This document shows, one piece after another, positions 7,557 to 17,134 of a stretch of 64,000 nt of DNA (the first letter of the stretch is position 1; every line of letters starts with the position of its first letter). The notes beneath the pieces are model-generated. The model saw nothing but the letters and a program-made list of their open reading frames with translations. It was not told the origin of the DNA and ran no database searches. The DNA lies in the NCBI GenBank assembly GCA_964551995.1, contig CAZKFD010000032.1, forward strand, positions 251,076 to 315,075. Reading direction: 5' to 3'. This DNA comes from DATKJS01 sp964551995. Lineage in GTDB: Bacteria > Acidobacteriota > Aminicenantia > Aminicenantales > Saccharicenantaceae. Made by a program: the position numbers and the translations under genes.

Positions 7557-9101
7557 ATGAAAAAGCTCCGCTTCTTGACGGCCCTGGCCGTTCTGCTGGC
7601 CCTGTCCGGCCTGCTCAGCCTGGGGGCCCAGGTCGCGCCGAAGGCCCCGGACGATCAATCGAAGATCGTCGAGGCCATGCACCTCATTTCGAGCAACGTC
7701 CTTTACGGCTATGTTCAGAAGCTCACTTCGGATGAGTTCGGCGGCCGCCTGACCGGGACGAAGGAGTTCGAAGAGGCCGCGATATGGGTCGAATCCTATC
7801 TTCAGAAATGGGGCGTCCGGCCCGGCGGCGACAACGGGACCTACCGTCAGCACTTCCCCAATCCCTACACCCGGGTCTTCCCGGGCGGCGAGTGCGTCAT
7901 GCTGATCCCGCAGGGCAAGGACATCATCAAAAAATCCTACCGCTACGAGGACGAGTTCATCCCCGGCGGAACATCGGGCTCGGGGGAACTGACGGCGGAC
8001 GTCGTTTATGTCGGCTACGGGGTCACGGCGCCCGAGCTCGGCTATGACGACTACAAGGGCGTGGACGTCAAGGGCAAGATCGTCCTCATGGAACGCGAGG
8101 TCCCGGTCGACCCGGAGCCGAAGACCATGGTCCTGTTCATGAAGTGGCGGCCCTATTCGTTCCACCAGTACAAGCTCAAAAACGCCGTCGCCCACGGCGC
8201 CGCGGGCATGCTCTACAACTACGGGCCCATCGGCAACCCCAACAACGCCTACGCGGAAGGGTTCATCTACCACCATGTCGGCGCGGCCGTCGTCGCCGAC
8301 GTTTTTGCCGGCACGGGCCGGAACCACGAGGAGATCGTGGCCCGGATCCGCAAGGAGCTCAAGCCGCATTCGTTCGATACCGGCAAGACCTTCTACATCA
8401 AGAACGTCACCGAGCACCATCCCGACGGCGTCGGCTTCAACGTCATCGGCGTCATCCCGGGCACCGACCCGCAGCTCAGGGACCAGGTCATCATCGTCGC
8501 CGGCCACCTCGACCATCTCGGCCGGATGTGGGAGATCATGCCCGGGGCCAACGACAACGCGACGGCCGTGGCCGTCGGCATGGGCGTCGCCGAGGCGATG
8601 GCGAAATGCGCCGTGCGGCCGAAGCGCACCGTAGCCTTCATCTTCTTCGGCAGCGAGGAACAGAGCGAGGAGCAGGGCTGTCAGGGGTCGCGCTTCTACA
8701 CCGAACACCCGGTGTTCCCGCTCGACAAGACCGTCGTCTTTATCAACATGGAGGGTCCCGGCAGCGGCGATAAGATCACCGCTTCCGGGGGGACGACGTA
8801 CCCGGGTTTTTGGAGCTACGTCGAGAAGGCCAACAACACTTACGTCCACCGCACGCTGACGACCGGCCCCGCCGAGTATCCCGGCCGGCCGCGGCAGGAC
8901 TCGGCCTGGTTCTTCTGGAAGGGCGTGCCGGCGCTGACATTCAGCTCGTACGGCTTCAACCCCGGCCGTCCCACGTACCATACGCCACACGACAACATGG
9001 ATGTGATCACGCCGGAAATCATGGAGGACATCGGCCGACTCTTATTCATGTCCATGATGGACATGAACGGCCAGGCCTCGCTCAATTTTCGGACGAATTG
9101 A
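7557..9101 (+). CDS. Secreted M28-family zinc aminopeptidase with PA domain
   Basis: A 514-residue protein: signal peptide (1-24), N-terminal part of the peptidase fold, an inserted protease-associated domain (about 105-250), then the M28 metal core. Co-catalytic zinc residues appear in GHLDHLG (from residue 316), GANDNAT (about 330), the SEEQ acidic pair (about 365), INMEG (about 400) and HTPHDN (about 475). It would remove N-terminal residues from peptides outside the cytoplasm. GGAGGAGG precedes the ATG. Long antisense ORFs across it are codon-bias shadows. Confidence 0.93.
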   Translation: MKKLRFLTALAVLLALSGLLSLGAQVAPKAPDDQSKIVEAMHLISSNVLYGYVQKLTSDEFGGRLTGTKEFEEAAIWVESYLQKWGVRPGGDNGTYRQHFPNPYTRVFPGGECVMLIPQGKDIIKKSYRYEDEFIPGGTSGSGELTADVVYVGYGVTAPELGYDDYKGVDVKGKIVLMEREVPVDPEPKTMVLFMKWRPYSFHQYKLKNAVAHGAAGMLYNYGPIGNPNNAYAEGFIYHHVGAAVVADVFAGTGRNHEEIVARIRKELKPHSFDTGKTFYIKNVTEHHPDGVGFNVIGVIPGTDPQLRDQVIIVAGHLDHLGRMWEIMPGANDNATAVAVGMGVAEAMAKCAVRPKRTVAFIFFGSEEQSEEQGCQGSRFYTEHPVFPLDKTVVFINMEGPGSGDKITASGGTTYPGFWSYVEKANNTYVHRTLTTGPAEYPGRPRQDSAWFFWKGVPALTFSSYGFNPGRPTYHTPHDNMDVITPEIMEDIGRLLFMSMMDMNGQASLNFRTN

Positions 9102-9140
9102 TTTTCCGCAACCGTTCGAGCGGCGGGAGGCATTTCATTT

Positions 9141-9162
9141 AGCGGTGACGAAGGTCACCGCT
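9141..9162. terminator. Hairpin between convergent genes
   Basis: Perfect 9-bp inverted repeat AGCGGTGAC / GTCACCGCT with a GAAG loop, placed between the ends of the convergent M28 and GTPase genes. There is no U-tract on either strand, so it is at best a bidirectional hairpin barrier or part of a factor-dependent terminator. Confidence 0.5.
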
Positions 9163-9172
9163 GGAGAGCCGC

Positions 9173-10165
9173 TCAGATGTGGAGCTCGACGACGTCCTCG
9201 TCGGCGAGGACGTAGTCGCGGGTGACGCGCAGACCCTCGAGCCGCCCGTCCCGGCTCCAGACGCGGGCGAAGGCGAGCTTCTCCGCGAAGTCCTTATGGA
9301 CAGCGCGGGCCATCTCGATGACCGTGATGCCCTTCCGCAGGCTGAAGGGAGAGGTGTGGTCGGCCTTCCTGCCCGGCACTTTGCTGTAAATCCGCACGGC
9401 GTGAAGGAGGCCGAAGACCGTCCGCCGGATGTCCTCGAGGCCGCGTCCGGAAAGGGCGGACACCGGGATCTTCTCGATCGGGCTTTCGAGAAGGACCGCG
9501 AGCTCCTCGAGGCGGGCCGCGGCGCCCTCGGTGTCGATCTTGTTGGCGGCGATGGCCGCCCTCTTGAGGAGCGGGAAACGCTCGGGCGCGATGTCCGCGT
9601 CGGCGCTCACGAATTCCACTTTCCGCTCGTTGAGCTTCTTCATTAGGGCGTCGAGGAGGCCGACGGCGGCCGGGTCGGCCAGGTCGGCCACGAACAGGAC
9701 GGCGTCGGCCATCTTGACCAGCTCGGGGAACCAGGTCTCCATGAATTCGGCCGTCACGGGCGGCGTGTCGACAAGCTGAATCTGGATGTTCTCGAAGGGC
9801 ATCATGTAGGGGGCGGGGGATCGGGTCGTGAACGGATAGTCGGCGACCTCTGGCTCGGCCCCAGTCAGGGCCTTGACGAGGAGCGATTTTCCGGCGTTCG
9901 GCGGCCCCGCGAGGACGACCTGACCGGCTCCGGACCTCTCGATCTTGAACACCGGCGCGTGCTTGGCCGTCGTCGGCCGTCGCTGCATGTCCTCGCGGGC
10001 CTTGGCGATCTTGGCCCGGTACATGGCGATGAGCTTGTCCGTCCCCTTGTGATGGGGGATGACGGCGATCAGGCGCTCATAGATGCCGATCTTTTCCTGG
10101 GGGGTGCGGGCCGTGCGCAGCTCCTTCTCGATGGCGTGGTATTCGGGCGGGAGATTGGCCGGCAT
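9173..10165 (-). CDS. Obg/DRG-family GTPase with C-terminal TGS domain
   Basis: A 330-residue translation-associated GTPase. An N-terminal helical segment (1-70) precedes the G domain: P-loop GPPNAGKS (87-94), G3 DTPP starting at D133, NKID (about 211) and SAL (about 240). The last about 65 residues form a TGS domain. Unlike ObgE it has no Gly-rich Obg fold, and it resembles the DRG-like GTPases found in archaea and some bacteria. Such proteins associate with ribosomes or tRNA; the exact role here is unknown. Gene stands alone, divergent from gyrB. Confidence 0.9.
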   Translation of the reverse strand: MPANLPPEYHAIEKELRTARTPQEKIGIYERLIAVIPHHKGTDKLIAMYRAKIAKAREDMQRRPTTAKHAPVFKIERSGAGQVVLAGPPNAGKSLLVKALTGAEPEVADYPFTTRSPAPYMMPFENIQIQLVDTPPVTAEFMETWFPELVKMADAVLFVADLADPAAVGLLDALMKKLNERKVEFVSADADIAPERFPLLKRAAIAANKIDTEGAAARLEELAVLLESPIEKIPVSALSGRGLEDIRRTVFGLLHAVRIYSKVPGRKADHTSPFSLRKGITVIEMARAVHKDFAEKLAFARVWSRDGRLEGLRVTRDYVLADEDVVELHI

Positions 10166-10412
10166 GGCGCCGCGATTATATCAAAAAAGAACGGAGCGCG
10201 CGACCCCATCCGGGGCCGGGGCGCCTGCCGGCGGCGGTCCCGTCCGGCGGCCGTTTCCGGCCTCCCCGGCGGCCCCTAACTTTGAGAAAAAACGGGCCTC
10301 CGCGGCGTCCTCTCTCATGTCCCCGGAACACGGCCGGTTGCGGCTGCGGCGCAGGGGTTCTATATTATTGATATACAACAAAATAAATTTATCAGGATTT
10401 GGAAAAATTCCG
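10166..10412. other. Divergent intergenic region upstream of gyrB
   Basis: GC-rich from 10190 to 10340, then sharply A/T-rich from about 10360. The A/T segment flanks the gyrB promoter. No gene is supported; an ORF on the plus strand that enters gyrB in frame lacks a start signal. Confidence 0.6.
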
Positions 10413-10441
10413 TTGCTTTGGGGGCCCTTTTTTGCTATAAT
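10413..10441 (+). promoter_or_regulatory. Sigma-70 promoter of gyrB-gyrA
   Basis: -35 TTGCTT (10413-10418), 17-bp spacer, perfect -10 TATAAT (10436-10441) with an extended-10 TGC immediately before it. About 79 bp of leader to the ATG. The A/T-rich block at 10365-10410 is positioned like an UP element. gyr promoters are often supercoiling-sensitive; the sequence alone cannot show this. Confidence 0.85.
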
Positions 10442-10519
10442 ATTTTCTCGGAAAATGCCCATCGGCAGAGAGCATTTTGCCGCCCCGGCAATGCCTATTT
10501 TTTTTCAAAGCGGACGGAC

Positions 10520-12913
10520 ATGAAGGAACAAAAATATACGGCGGAAAGCATCAAGGTCCTGAAAGGCCTCGAAGCCGTGCGGAAGCGGCCGGCCATGTAC
10601 ATCGGAAGCACCGGCCCGGAGGGCCTCCACCACCTCGTCTATGAAGTCGTCGACAACAGCGTCGACGAGGCCCTGGCCGGCTGCTGCACGCAGATCGACG
10701 TCCTCATCCACGTCGACGACTCGATCACGGTCGTTGACAACGGCCGCGGCATCCCCGTCGAACAGCACAAGAAGGAGAAGAAGTCGGCGGCCGAGGTCGT
10801 CATGACCATGCTCCACGCCGGCGGCAAGTTCGACCAGAAGAGCTACAAAGTCTCCGGCGGCCTCCACGGCGTCGGCGTCTCCGTCGTCAACGCCCTATCC
10901 AAGCGGCTCGACCTCGAGGTCAAACGCGACGGCGGCATCTTTACCCAGAGCTACGAGCGGGGAAACGCGCTGGCCCCGCTCAAGCGGATCGGCAAGACCA
11001 CGAAGACGGGGACGAAGGTCACCTTCTGGCCCGACGACGAAATCTTCGAGGAGACCGAATACAGCTTCGAAATCCTGGCCCAGCGCCTCCGCGAGCTGTC
11101 CTTCCTCAACAAAGGCCTCAAAATCACCATCACCGACGAGCGGACCAACAAATCCCACGAATTCCAGTACAAGGGCGGCATCCGCGAGTTCGTCGAGTAC
11201 CTCAACCAGAACAAGCAGCCGATCAACCCCAAGCCCATCCTGTTCGAGGGCGAGCGGGAGAGCGTCTTCGTCGACCTCGCCCTCCAGTACAACATGTCTT
11301 ACGCGGAGACGATTTACTCGTTCGTCAACAACATCAACACGACCGAGGGCGGCACTCACCTCATCGGGTTCAAGGCGGCCCTGACCCGTTCCCTCAACAC
11401 CTACGCCAGCTCCCACAACCTTCTTAAGGACCTCAGCGAAAACATCACCGGCGACGACTGCCGCGAGGGTCTGATCGCGGTCCTATCGATCAAGCTCCGC
11501 GACCCGCAGTTCGAGGGCCAGACCAAGACGAAGCTCGGCAACTCCGAGGTCAAGGGCATTGTCGAGTCGATCGTCAACGAGCAGCTGTCCGCCTACCTCG
11601 AGGAGAACCCGGCGGTCGCCAAGAAGGTCGTCCTGAAGATCATCGACGCGGCCCGGGCCCGCGAAGCCGCCCGCAAGGCCCGCGAGCTGGCCCGCCGCAA
11701 GGGCATCCTCGAATCGACGTCCCTGCCCGGCAAGCTGGCCGACTGCCAGGACCGCGACCCGGCGAGCTCCGAGATCTTCATCGTCGAGGGCGATTCCGCC
11801 GGCGGCTCGGCCAAGCAGGGCCGGGACCGCCGCTTCCAGGCCATCCTCCCCCTGCGCGGCAAGATCCTCAACGTGGAGAAGTCGCGCTTCGATAAGATCA
11901 TCAAGAACGAGGAGATCGGGACGATGTTCGCCGCTCTGGGCATCGGCATCGAAGACAGCGAGGACAAACTGGCTAAGCTCCGCTACCACAAGGTCATCAT
12001 GATGACCGACGCCGATGTCGACGGCTCCCACATCCGAACCCTCCTCATGACCTTCTTTTACCGCCAGGCGACCCGGCTCATCGAGCAGGGGCACCTCTAC
12101 ATCGCCCAGCCGCCGCTCTACAAGGTCACCCGCGGCCGGGACGTCCAGTACCTCAAGGACGAGCGCGACTACGAGAAATTCATGGTCCGCAAGATCTCCG
12201 AGGAGTTCAAGGTCCGGGCCGGCCACCGCAAAGAGGTCCTGGAGGGGGAGAAATTCCGCAAATTCTTCCGCAACCTCATGGCCAAAAAAAGCTACGCCCA
12301 GTTCTTCGAGCGCAAGAACTACCCCCTCTTCCTCATCGACCTCCTCATCCGCAACGGCGTCGATGGCCAGGAGTTCCTGAGCGGCAAGAAGAACGTCGAG
12401 AAGATCATGAAGCTCGTCGCCGAGAAGGGCTTCACGACAAAGCTCGGCCGGGACGAGGAGTACGGCGTCTTCGAGATCGAGTTCGGCTACCAGCTCAACG
12501 GCCTCTCGGCCAACGGCAGGATCGGCATGGACCTCGTCACCTCGGCCGAGTACAAGAACCTCTACCGCATCACCCAGGAGCTCGAGGACGTCAAAGGCCC
12601 CTACGCGGTCCTGACCAACGGCGACGGCGCAGAGAAGCAGATCCTGGAGAACGAGAACAAGCTCCTCGACTACCTCTTCGAGCGCGGCAAGAAGGGCATC
12701 TCCGTTCAGCGCTACAAGGGCCTCGGCGAGATGACCCCGGCGCAGCTCTGGGAGACGACCATGGACCCGGAGCGCCGCTCCCTCCTCAAGGTCTCCGTCG
12801 TCGACGCGGCCGAGGCCGACCGCATCTTCGGCATCCTCATGGGCGACGAGGTCGACGAGCGCCGGAAGTTCATCGAGACCAACGCCCTGGAAGCCCTGAA
12901 CCTCGATGTCTGA
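10520..12913 (+). CDS. gyrB: DNA gyrase subunit B
   Basis: A 797-residue ATPase subunit of gyrase. GHKL ATPase motifs: Asn in VYEVVDNSVDEAL, DNGRGIP, and GGLHGVG. The TOPRIM core has EGDSAGGSAKQGRD, PLRGKILNVEK and the DADVDGSHI acidic cluster. The length and an extra segment after the TOPRIM domain (about residues 555-720) show it is the long form with the insert found in E. coli GyrB, not the 640-residue Bacillus form. The ATG at 10520 starts MKEQKYTAESI, which aligns with other GyrB starts; the open frame upstream is leader. gyrA follows with overlap or near-overlap. Confidence 0.97.
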   Translation: MKEQKYTAESIKVLKGLEAVRKRPAMYIGSTGPEGLHHLVYEVVDNSVDEALAGCCTQIDVLIHVDDSITVVDNGRGIPVEQHKKEKKSAAEVVMTMLHAGGKFDQKSYKVSGGLHGVGVSVVNALSKRLDLEVKRDGGIFTQSYERGNALAPLKRIGKTTKTGTKVTFWPDDEIFEETEYSFEILAQRLRELSFLNKGLKITITDERTNKSHEFQYKGGIREFVEYLNQNKQPINPKPILFEGERESVFVDLALQYNMSYAETIYSFVNNINTTEGGTHLIGFKAALTRSLNTYASSHNLLKDLSENITGDDCREGLIAVLSIKLRDPQFEGQTKTKLGNSEVKGIVESIVNEQLSAYLEENPAVAKKVVLKIIDAARAREAARKARELARRKGILESTSLPGKLADCQDRDPASSEIFIVEGDSAGGSAKQGRDRRFQAILPLRGKILNVEKSRFDKIIKNEEIGTMFAALGIGIEDSEDKLAKLRYHKVIMMTDADVDGSHIRTLLMTFFYRQATRLIEQGHLYIAQPPLYKVTRGRDVQYLKDERDYEKFMVRKISEEFKVRAGHRKEVLEGEKFRKFFRNLMAKKSYAQFFERKNYPLFLIDLLIRNGVDGQEFLSGKKNVEKIMKLVAEKGFTTKLGRDEEYGVFEIEFGYQLNGLSANGRIGMDLVTSAEYKNLYRITQELEDVKGPYAVLTNGDGAEKQILENENKLLDYLFERGKKGISVQRYKGLGEMTPAQLWETTMDPERRSLLKVSVVDAAEADRIFGILMGDEVDERRKFIETNALEALNLDV

Positions 12914-12950
12914 CGACCGCGCCCGGAAGCGGGCCTCCGAAGGAGCTCCC

Positions 12951-15392
12951 ATGGACAGCGAAGCGAAAGAGCCGAAAGAACGCTTCCCGGTCGTCAACCT
13001 CGAGGAGGAGATGCGCCGGTCCTACCTCGACTACGCCATGAGCGTCATCATCGGCCGGGCCATCCCCGACATCAAGGACGGCCTCAAGCCCGTCCACCGC
13101 CGCGTCCTCTACGCGATGTACGAGAGCGGCACCCACTACAACAAGCCCTACAGGAAGTCGGCCCGCATTGTCGGCGACGTCATCGGCAAGTACCATCCCC
13201 ACGGCGACCAGGCCGCCTACGACACCCTGGTCCGCATGGCCCAGGACTTCAGCCTGCGTTATATCCTCGTCGACGGCCAGGGGAACTTCGGCTCGGTCGA
13301 CGGCGACCCGCCGGCGGCCATGCGCTACACCGAGGTCCGGCTGAAGAAGCTTGCTCACGAGCTCATGGCCGACATCGACAAGGAGACGGTCAACTTCATC
13401 CCGAACTACGACGAGAGCCTGGCCATGCCCGAGGTCCTGCCCTCGAAGTTCCCGAACCTCCTCGTCAACGGCGGCAACGGCATTGCCGTCGGCATGGCCA
13501 CGAACATCCCGCCCCACAACCTCGCCGAGGTCTGCAACGGCGTCATCCACCTCATCGAGCACCCGAACGCGACCCTCAAGGACGTCCTCAAGCACGTCCA
13601 GGGCCCGGACTTCCCGACGGGCGGCATCATCTACGGCCGCCAGGGCTTCCTTGACGCCTACAAGGACGGCAAGGGCGTCATCCACCTGCGGGCCAAGACG
13701 GTCATCGAGAGAGGCGCCAAGGGGGAGAAGGACAAGATCGTCATCACCGAGATCCCCTACCAGGTGAACAAGTCCCGGCTCCTCGAATCGATCGCCCAGC
13801 TCGTCAACGAGAAGCGGATCGAGGGCGTCGCCGACATCCGCGACGAGTCCGACCGCGAGGGCATGCGCATCGTCGTCGAGGTCAAGAAAGGGGAGCTCCC
13901 CGAGATCATCCTCAACAATCTCTACAAGCACACCCAGCTGCAGATCTCCTTCGGCATCATCATGCTGGCCATCGTCGACAAGCAGCCCAAGACCCTGGGC
14001 CTCGTCGACATGATGAAATACTTCATCGCCCACCGCAAGGAGGTCGTCCTGCGGCGGACGCGCTTCGAACTGCGCAAGGCCGAGGAGCGAGCCCACATTT
14101 TGGAAGGTCTGGTCATCTGCCTGGACAACCTCGACGCCGTTATCAAGCTCATCCGGGCGTCGGCCAACGTCGAGGAGGCGCGGCGCGGGCTGATGGAGCG
14201 CTTCCGCCTGACCCAGATCCAGGCCCAGGCCATCCTTGACATGCCCCTCCAGCGCCTAACCAAACTCGAACGGGAGAAGATCCAGCAGGAGTACGCCGAG
14301 CTCAAGAAAAAGATCACCGAGCTCCGCCGCATCCTCAAGGACGAGCGGCTCGTCTACGCCATCATCGTCAGGGAGCTCAAGGAGGTCAAGGAGGAGTACG
14401 GCGACGAGCGGCGGACCGAGGTCCGCGACGAGGCCGTCTCCGAGCTCCGGCCCGAGGACCTGGTCAAGGAAGAGGACGTCGCCATCGTCTACACCTCGAG
14501 CGGCTATATTAAGCGGACCTCGCTGACGTCCTACAGGTTCCAGTCCCGGGGCGGCAAGGGCCGCCGGGGCATCGAAATGAAGGCCGAGGACGTCGTCGAG
14601 GACCTCTATGTCTGCTCGACCCACAGCTACCTCCTCGTTTTCACCAACCAGGGGCGCCTCTACTGGCTCAAGGCCTTGGATGTGCCCGACGTGGGCGTCG
14701 CGGGGCGGGGCAAGCCCATCGCCAACCTCGTCGAGTTCCAACCGGGGGAGAAGACGGCCTCGATCGTCGCCGTCAAGGAGTTCAGAGAGAACCAGTTCGT
14801 GGTCATGCTGACGACCGACGGCATCATCAAGAAGACGCGCCTCAGCGAGTTCAAGAACGTCCGCCGGGGCGGGATCCTGGCCATGAACATCAGGCCGAAA
14901 TCGGAGCTGTTCTCGGCCCAGATCTCGGGCGGCAAGAACACCATCGTCATCGGAACGAGGCTCGGCCGGGCCCTCCAGTTCAAGGAGTCCGACGTCAGGC
15001 CCATGGGCCGGTCCGCCGCGGGTGTTCGCGGCATCCGGCTCAAGCCCAAGGACCGGGTCATCGGCATGATCGTCGTCGGCGCGGAGGACAAGTTCATCTT
15101 CACGGCGACCGAGCGCGGCTACGGCAAGAAGACGGCCGCGGAAATGTACCCCGTCAAGCACCGCGGCGGGCAGGGCGTCCTGAACCTCCGCGTCACGCCG
15201 AAGGTCGGCCACGCCCTGGCCATGGTCGGGATCAACGAGGAGGACCTCCTCGTCATCACCGTCGAGGGCAAGGTCATCGGCATCCCGACCACGCAAGTGC
15301 GCTCTTCGGGCCGGGCCACGCAGGGCGTGCGCATCATCAACCTCGAGGACAAGGACCGCGTCTGCTCCATCGCCAAGGTCAAGGAGAGCTGA
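12951..15392 (+). CDS. gyrA: DNA gyrase subunit A
   Basis: An 813-residue breakage-reunion subunit. Catalytic Tyr126 lies in AAMRYTEVRL; the DNA-gate region before it reads YHPHGDQAAYDTLVRMAQ. The residue aligned to E. coli Ser83 is Gln87, while the Asp87 equivalent (D91) is kept. A GyrA-box-like QSRGGKG marks the C-terminal pinwheel, so this is gyrase rather than Topo IV. I chose ATG 12951 because AAGGAG sits 5 bp upstream; an in-frame ATG at 12906 overlapping the gyrB stop would add 15 residues and cannot be excluded. Confidence 0.96.
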   Translation: MDSEAKEPKERFPVVNLEEEMRRSYLDYAMSVIIGRAIPDIKDGLKPVHRRVLYAMYESGTHYNKPYRKSARIVGDVIGKYHPHGDQAAYDTLVRMAQDFSLRYILVDGQGNFGSVDGDPPAAMRYTEVRLKKLAHELMADIDKETVNFIPNYDESLAMPEVLPSKFPNLLVNGGNGIAVGMATNIPPHNLAEVCNGVIHLIEHPNATLKDVLKHVQGPDFPTGGIIYGRQGFLDAYKDGKGVIHLRAKTVIERGAKGEKDKIVITEIPYQVNKSRLLESIAQLVNEKRIEGVADIRDESDREGMRIVVEVKKGELPEIILNNLYKHTQLQISFGIIMLAIVDKQPKTLGLVDMMKYFIAHRKEVVLRRTRFELRKAEERAHILEGLVICLDNLDAVIKLIRASANVEEARRGLMERFRLTQIQAQAILDMPLQRLTKLEREKIQQEYAELKKKITELRRILKDERLVYAIIVRELKEVKEEYGDERRTEVRDEAVSELRPEDLVKEEDVAIVYTSSGYIKRTSLTSYRFQSRGGKGRRGIEMKAEDVVEDLYVCSTHSYLLVFTNQGRLYWLKALDVPDVGVAGRGKPIANLVEFQPGEKTASIVAVKEFRENQFVVMLTTDGIIKKTRLSEFKNVRRGGILAMNIRPKSELFSAQISGGKNTIVIGTRLGRALQFKESDVRPMGRSAAGVRGIRLKPKDRVIGMIVVGAEDKFIFTATERGYGKKTAAEMYPVKHRGGQGVLNLRVTPKVGHALAMVGINEEDLLVITVEGKVIGIPTTQVRSSGRATQGVRIINLEDKDRVCSIAKVKES

Positions 15393-15499
15393 GCGGGGGC
15401 ATCCTCCATTTCCCGGGCGAAGCCGAACGTTGACAGGCCCCCAATCATCGATGCTCCGCTCCATTGTTAGAATGATATCGGGGATGTGAAAGGCAAATC

Positions 15500-16033
15500 A
15501 TGAAAACAACGATCATAATAGGGCTATCGGCGTTCTTACTGTTCGCGGCTCCCGCTCCGTTCCTGATCTCTCAGCAACCGCCCGATCCCAAGATCCAAGC
15601 GCTTCGGGAAAAAGCCGAACATGGCGACGCCATAGCCCAAGTCAATCTTGGATTCAGGTATGAAACGGGAGACGGCGTCGCCAGGGATTACGGCGAAGCC
15701 GCCAAATGGTATCGCCAAGCCGCCGAGCAGGGAGACGCCATCGCTCAGACCGCTATCGGGGCCAAGTACGCCCTCGGCATGGGTGTGGCGAGAGACGATC
15801 AGGAAGCCTTGAACTGGCTGCGCAAGGGCGCCGACCAAGGAGATGCCACCGCCCAATACTTCCTTGGACGTATGTACGAAATTGGCCAAGGGGTCGTTAA
15901 AGACGTCGCTCAGGCCAAAAAGTGGTATCAGCTGGCCGCCAACCAGGGAAACGCCGAAGCCCAGAAGAGACTCGATCTTATAAAACAAGGCGCCTCCGGG
16001 ACATCGACAAGGCCTTGCGGCGCCGGCCAATGA
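15500..16033 (+). CDS. Exported Sel1-repeat protein
   Basis: A 177-residue protein with a signal peptide (about 1-25) and three full Sel1-like (TPR-type) repeats plus a partial fourth, each with the A-x-x-x-Y/W-x-x-x-A-A-x-Q-G pattern (for example AAKWYRQAAEQGDAIAQ). Such proteins act as periplasmic or surface interaction scaffolds; the partner is unknown. The C-terminus after residue 160 is short and Gly/Ser/Thr-rich. It lies between gyrA and a decayed region and ends 46 bp before the broken MEMO gene. Confidence 0.85.
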   Translation: MKTTIIIGLSAFLLFAAPAPFLISQQPPDPKIQALREKAEHGDAIAQVNLGFRYETGDGVARDYGEAAKWYRQAAEQGDAIAQTAIGAKYALGMGVARDDQEALNWLRKGADQGDATAQYFLGRMYEIGQGVVKDVAQAKKWYQLAANQGNAEAQKRLDLIKQGASGTSTRPCGAGQ

Positions 16034-16078
16034 CTTCGACCTAGGCCCCGACTATCCTCGCTTTGACGGAGGACAAAC

Positions 16079-16511
16079 ATGAAAGCCTTGGCGGTATATC
16101 GGCCGTGCTCCTGGCCTTTTCGGCACTGGCGGCCAAGAGGCGCGCCCGATCCGCGATGATGTCGGTTTCTGCTGGAATCCGGCAAGCATGCGGCTGCTGG
16201 TCGACTATCTCCAGGCCCGGGAGCCCGACAGCTTCGAGCCCGAGGGCCTGGTGGCGGCGATCGCCCCCCATGACGATTATTTCTTGGCCGGCCGTGTCGA
16301 CTCTCCCTTGTTCAAGATCCTGAGAGCCAAAGAGGTCGTCATCTTCGGCGTCACCCACGGCACGGTGCGCAGCGAGATCGGCGATCCGCACAATCTCCTC
16401 ATCTTCGACGACAACAAGGTCTGGCCGGGATTGACGGGGCCGCTGGCCATCTCCGGGCTGCGCGAGGTCCTGAAGGAGCGTTTGGACAAGAACGTTCCTG
16501 GATATTCCTGA
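16079..16511 (+). pseudogene. Broken AmmeMemoRadiSam system protein B (MEMO-family) gene
   Basis: Only the N-terminal third of a MEMO-family protein remains. A signal-peptide-like stretch GGISAVLLAFSALAA, the segment PIRDDVGFCWNPASMRLL and the family core (APHDDYFLAGRV, EVVIFGVTHG, then SGLREVLKERL) lie in three different frames, so two frameshifts separate the start codon (ATG 16079, good GGAGG upstream) from the conserved part. The homology stops at about 16495, where IS91-type transposase sequence begins; the C-terminal two thirds of the MEMO fold are absent. An intact 107-codon ORF from 16188 covers the conserved part, but it is a fragment. Confidence 0.75.
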
Positions 16512-17092
16512 CCGCCAAGTCGTCTTCACCATCCCCAAGACGCCGCGGACCTTCTTCAAGTTCCGGCGCCGGCTCCTGGGGGAGCTCTGCCGGGCGGCGG
16601 TTCGGGCCCTGACGGTCTATTTTAAGGCCCCCGGCGGGCGAAGAGCTCGTCCCGGGCGTCGTTGTCGCCGTCCAGACTTTCGGCGACCGCATCAACTTCC
16701 ACCCGCATCTCCATCTTCTGGTGACCGAGGGCGGGGTGGACCGGGCCGGGCTCTTCCGCAGGCTGCCGCGGCTGGACGACGTGCGACTGGGGGGGGGGAT
16801 CTTCTGCCGGGAGGTGCTCAAGCTTCTCGTGGACAAGGGCTTGCTCAGCGACTACGGGCTCCACGCCAACGTCCACCGGGGCAAGGTCAGGAAGGCGAAC
16901 CGCGTCCCCGCGGTCCTGGGCCTGATCGAGGAGGGCCTGCCGCCGCGGCCTTTCAAGGGCTGGGCGGAGATGATCCGCAAATTCTCTGATGTTGATCCGC
17001 TCGTCTGCCCCCGCTGTGGCGGGAGGATGAAGGTCGTGGCCTTTATGACCGAGCCTGCGGTCGTCGATCGGATTTTCCGTCACCCGAGTTGA
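16498..17092 (+). mobile_element. IS91-family (HUH) transposase remnant, frameshifted and internally deleted
   Basis: Segment 1 (frame of 16501) reads DIPDRQVVFTIPKTPRTFFK and onward to LLGELCRAA; after a frameshift near 16635 segment 2 reads AVQTFGDRINFHPHLHLLVT, which holds the H-U-H metal motif (HLH). Segment 2 continues to RGKVRKAN and ends with VDPLVCPRCGGRM and a C-terminal tail typical of the family. The N-terminal zinc-binding region is missing, and much of the part between the mid-domain and RGKVRK, which normally carries the catalytic Tyr, is deleted. Not functional. No terminal ori/ter sequences could be identified. Confidence 0.82.
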
Positions 17093-17134
17093 CGTTCGCG
17101 GCCGCAAAGCCGCCGCTGGCTCATGCGTTGCAAC

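Noticed and set aside
7518..8990. Very long antisense ORFs, such as 490 codons opposite the M28 gene, and similar ones over rpoD, gyrB, gyrA and the giant hydrolase
   Set aside because: They mirror third-position GC bias of the true genes; their residues are Asp/Val/Leu/Gly/Arg-rich with no domain.
9141..9162. Calling the 9-bp hairpin a rho-independent terminator
   Set aside because: No U-tract on either strand; only listed as a hairpin between convergent genes.
12906..12950. GyrA start at ATG 12906 overlapping the gyrB stop
   Set aside because: Possible, but AAGGAG is correctly spaced to ATG 12951, and the extra residues are not family-like.
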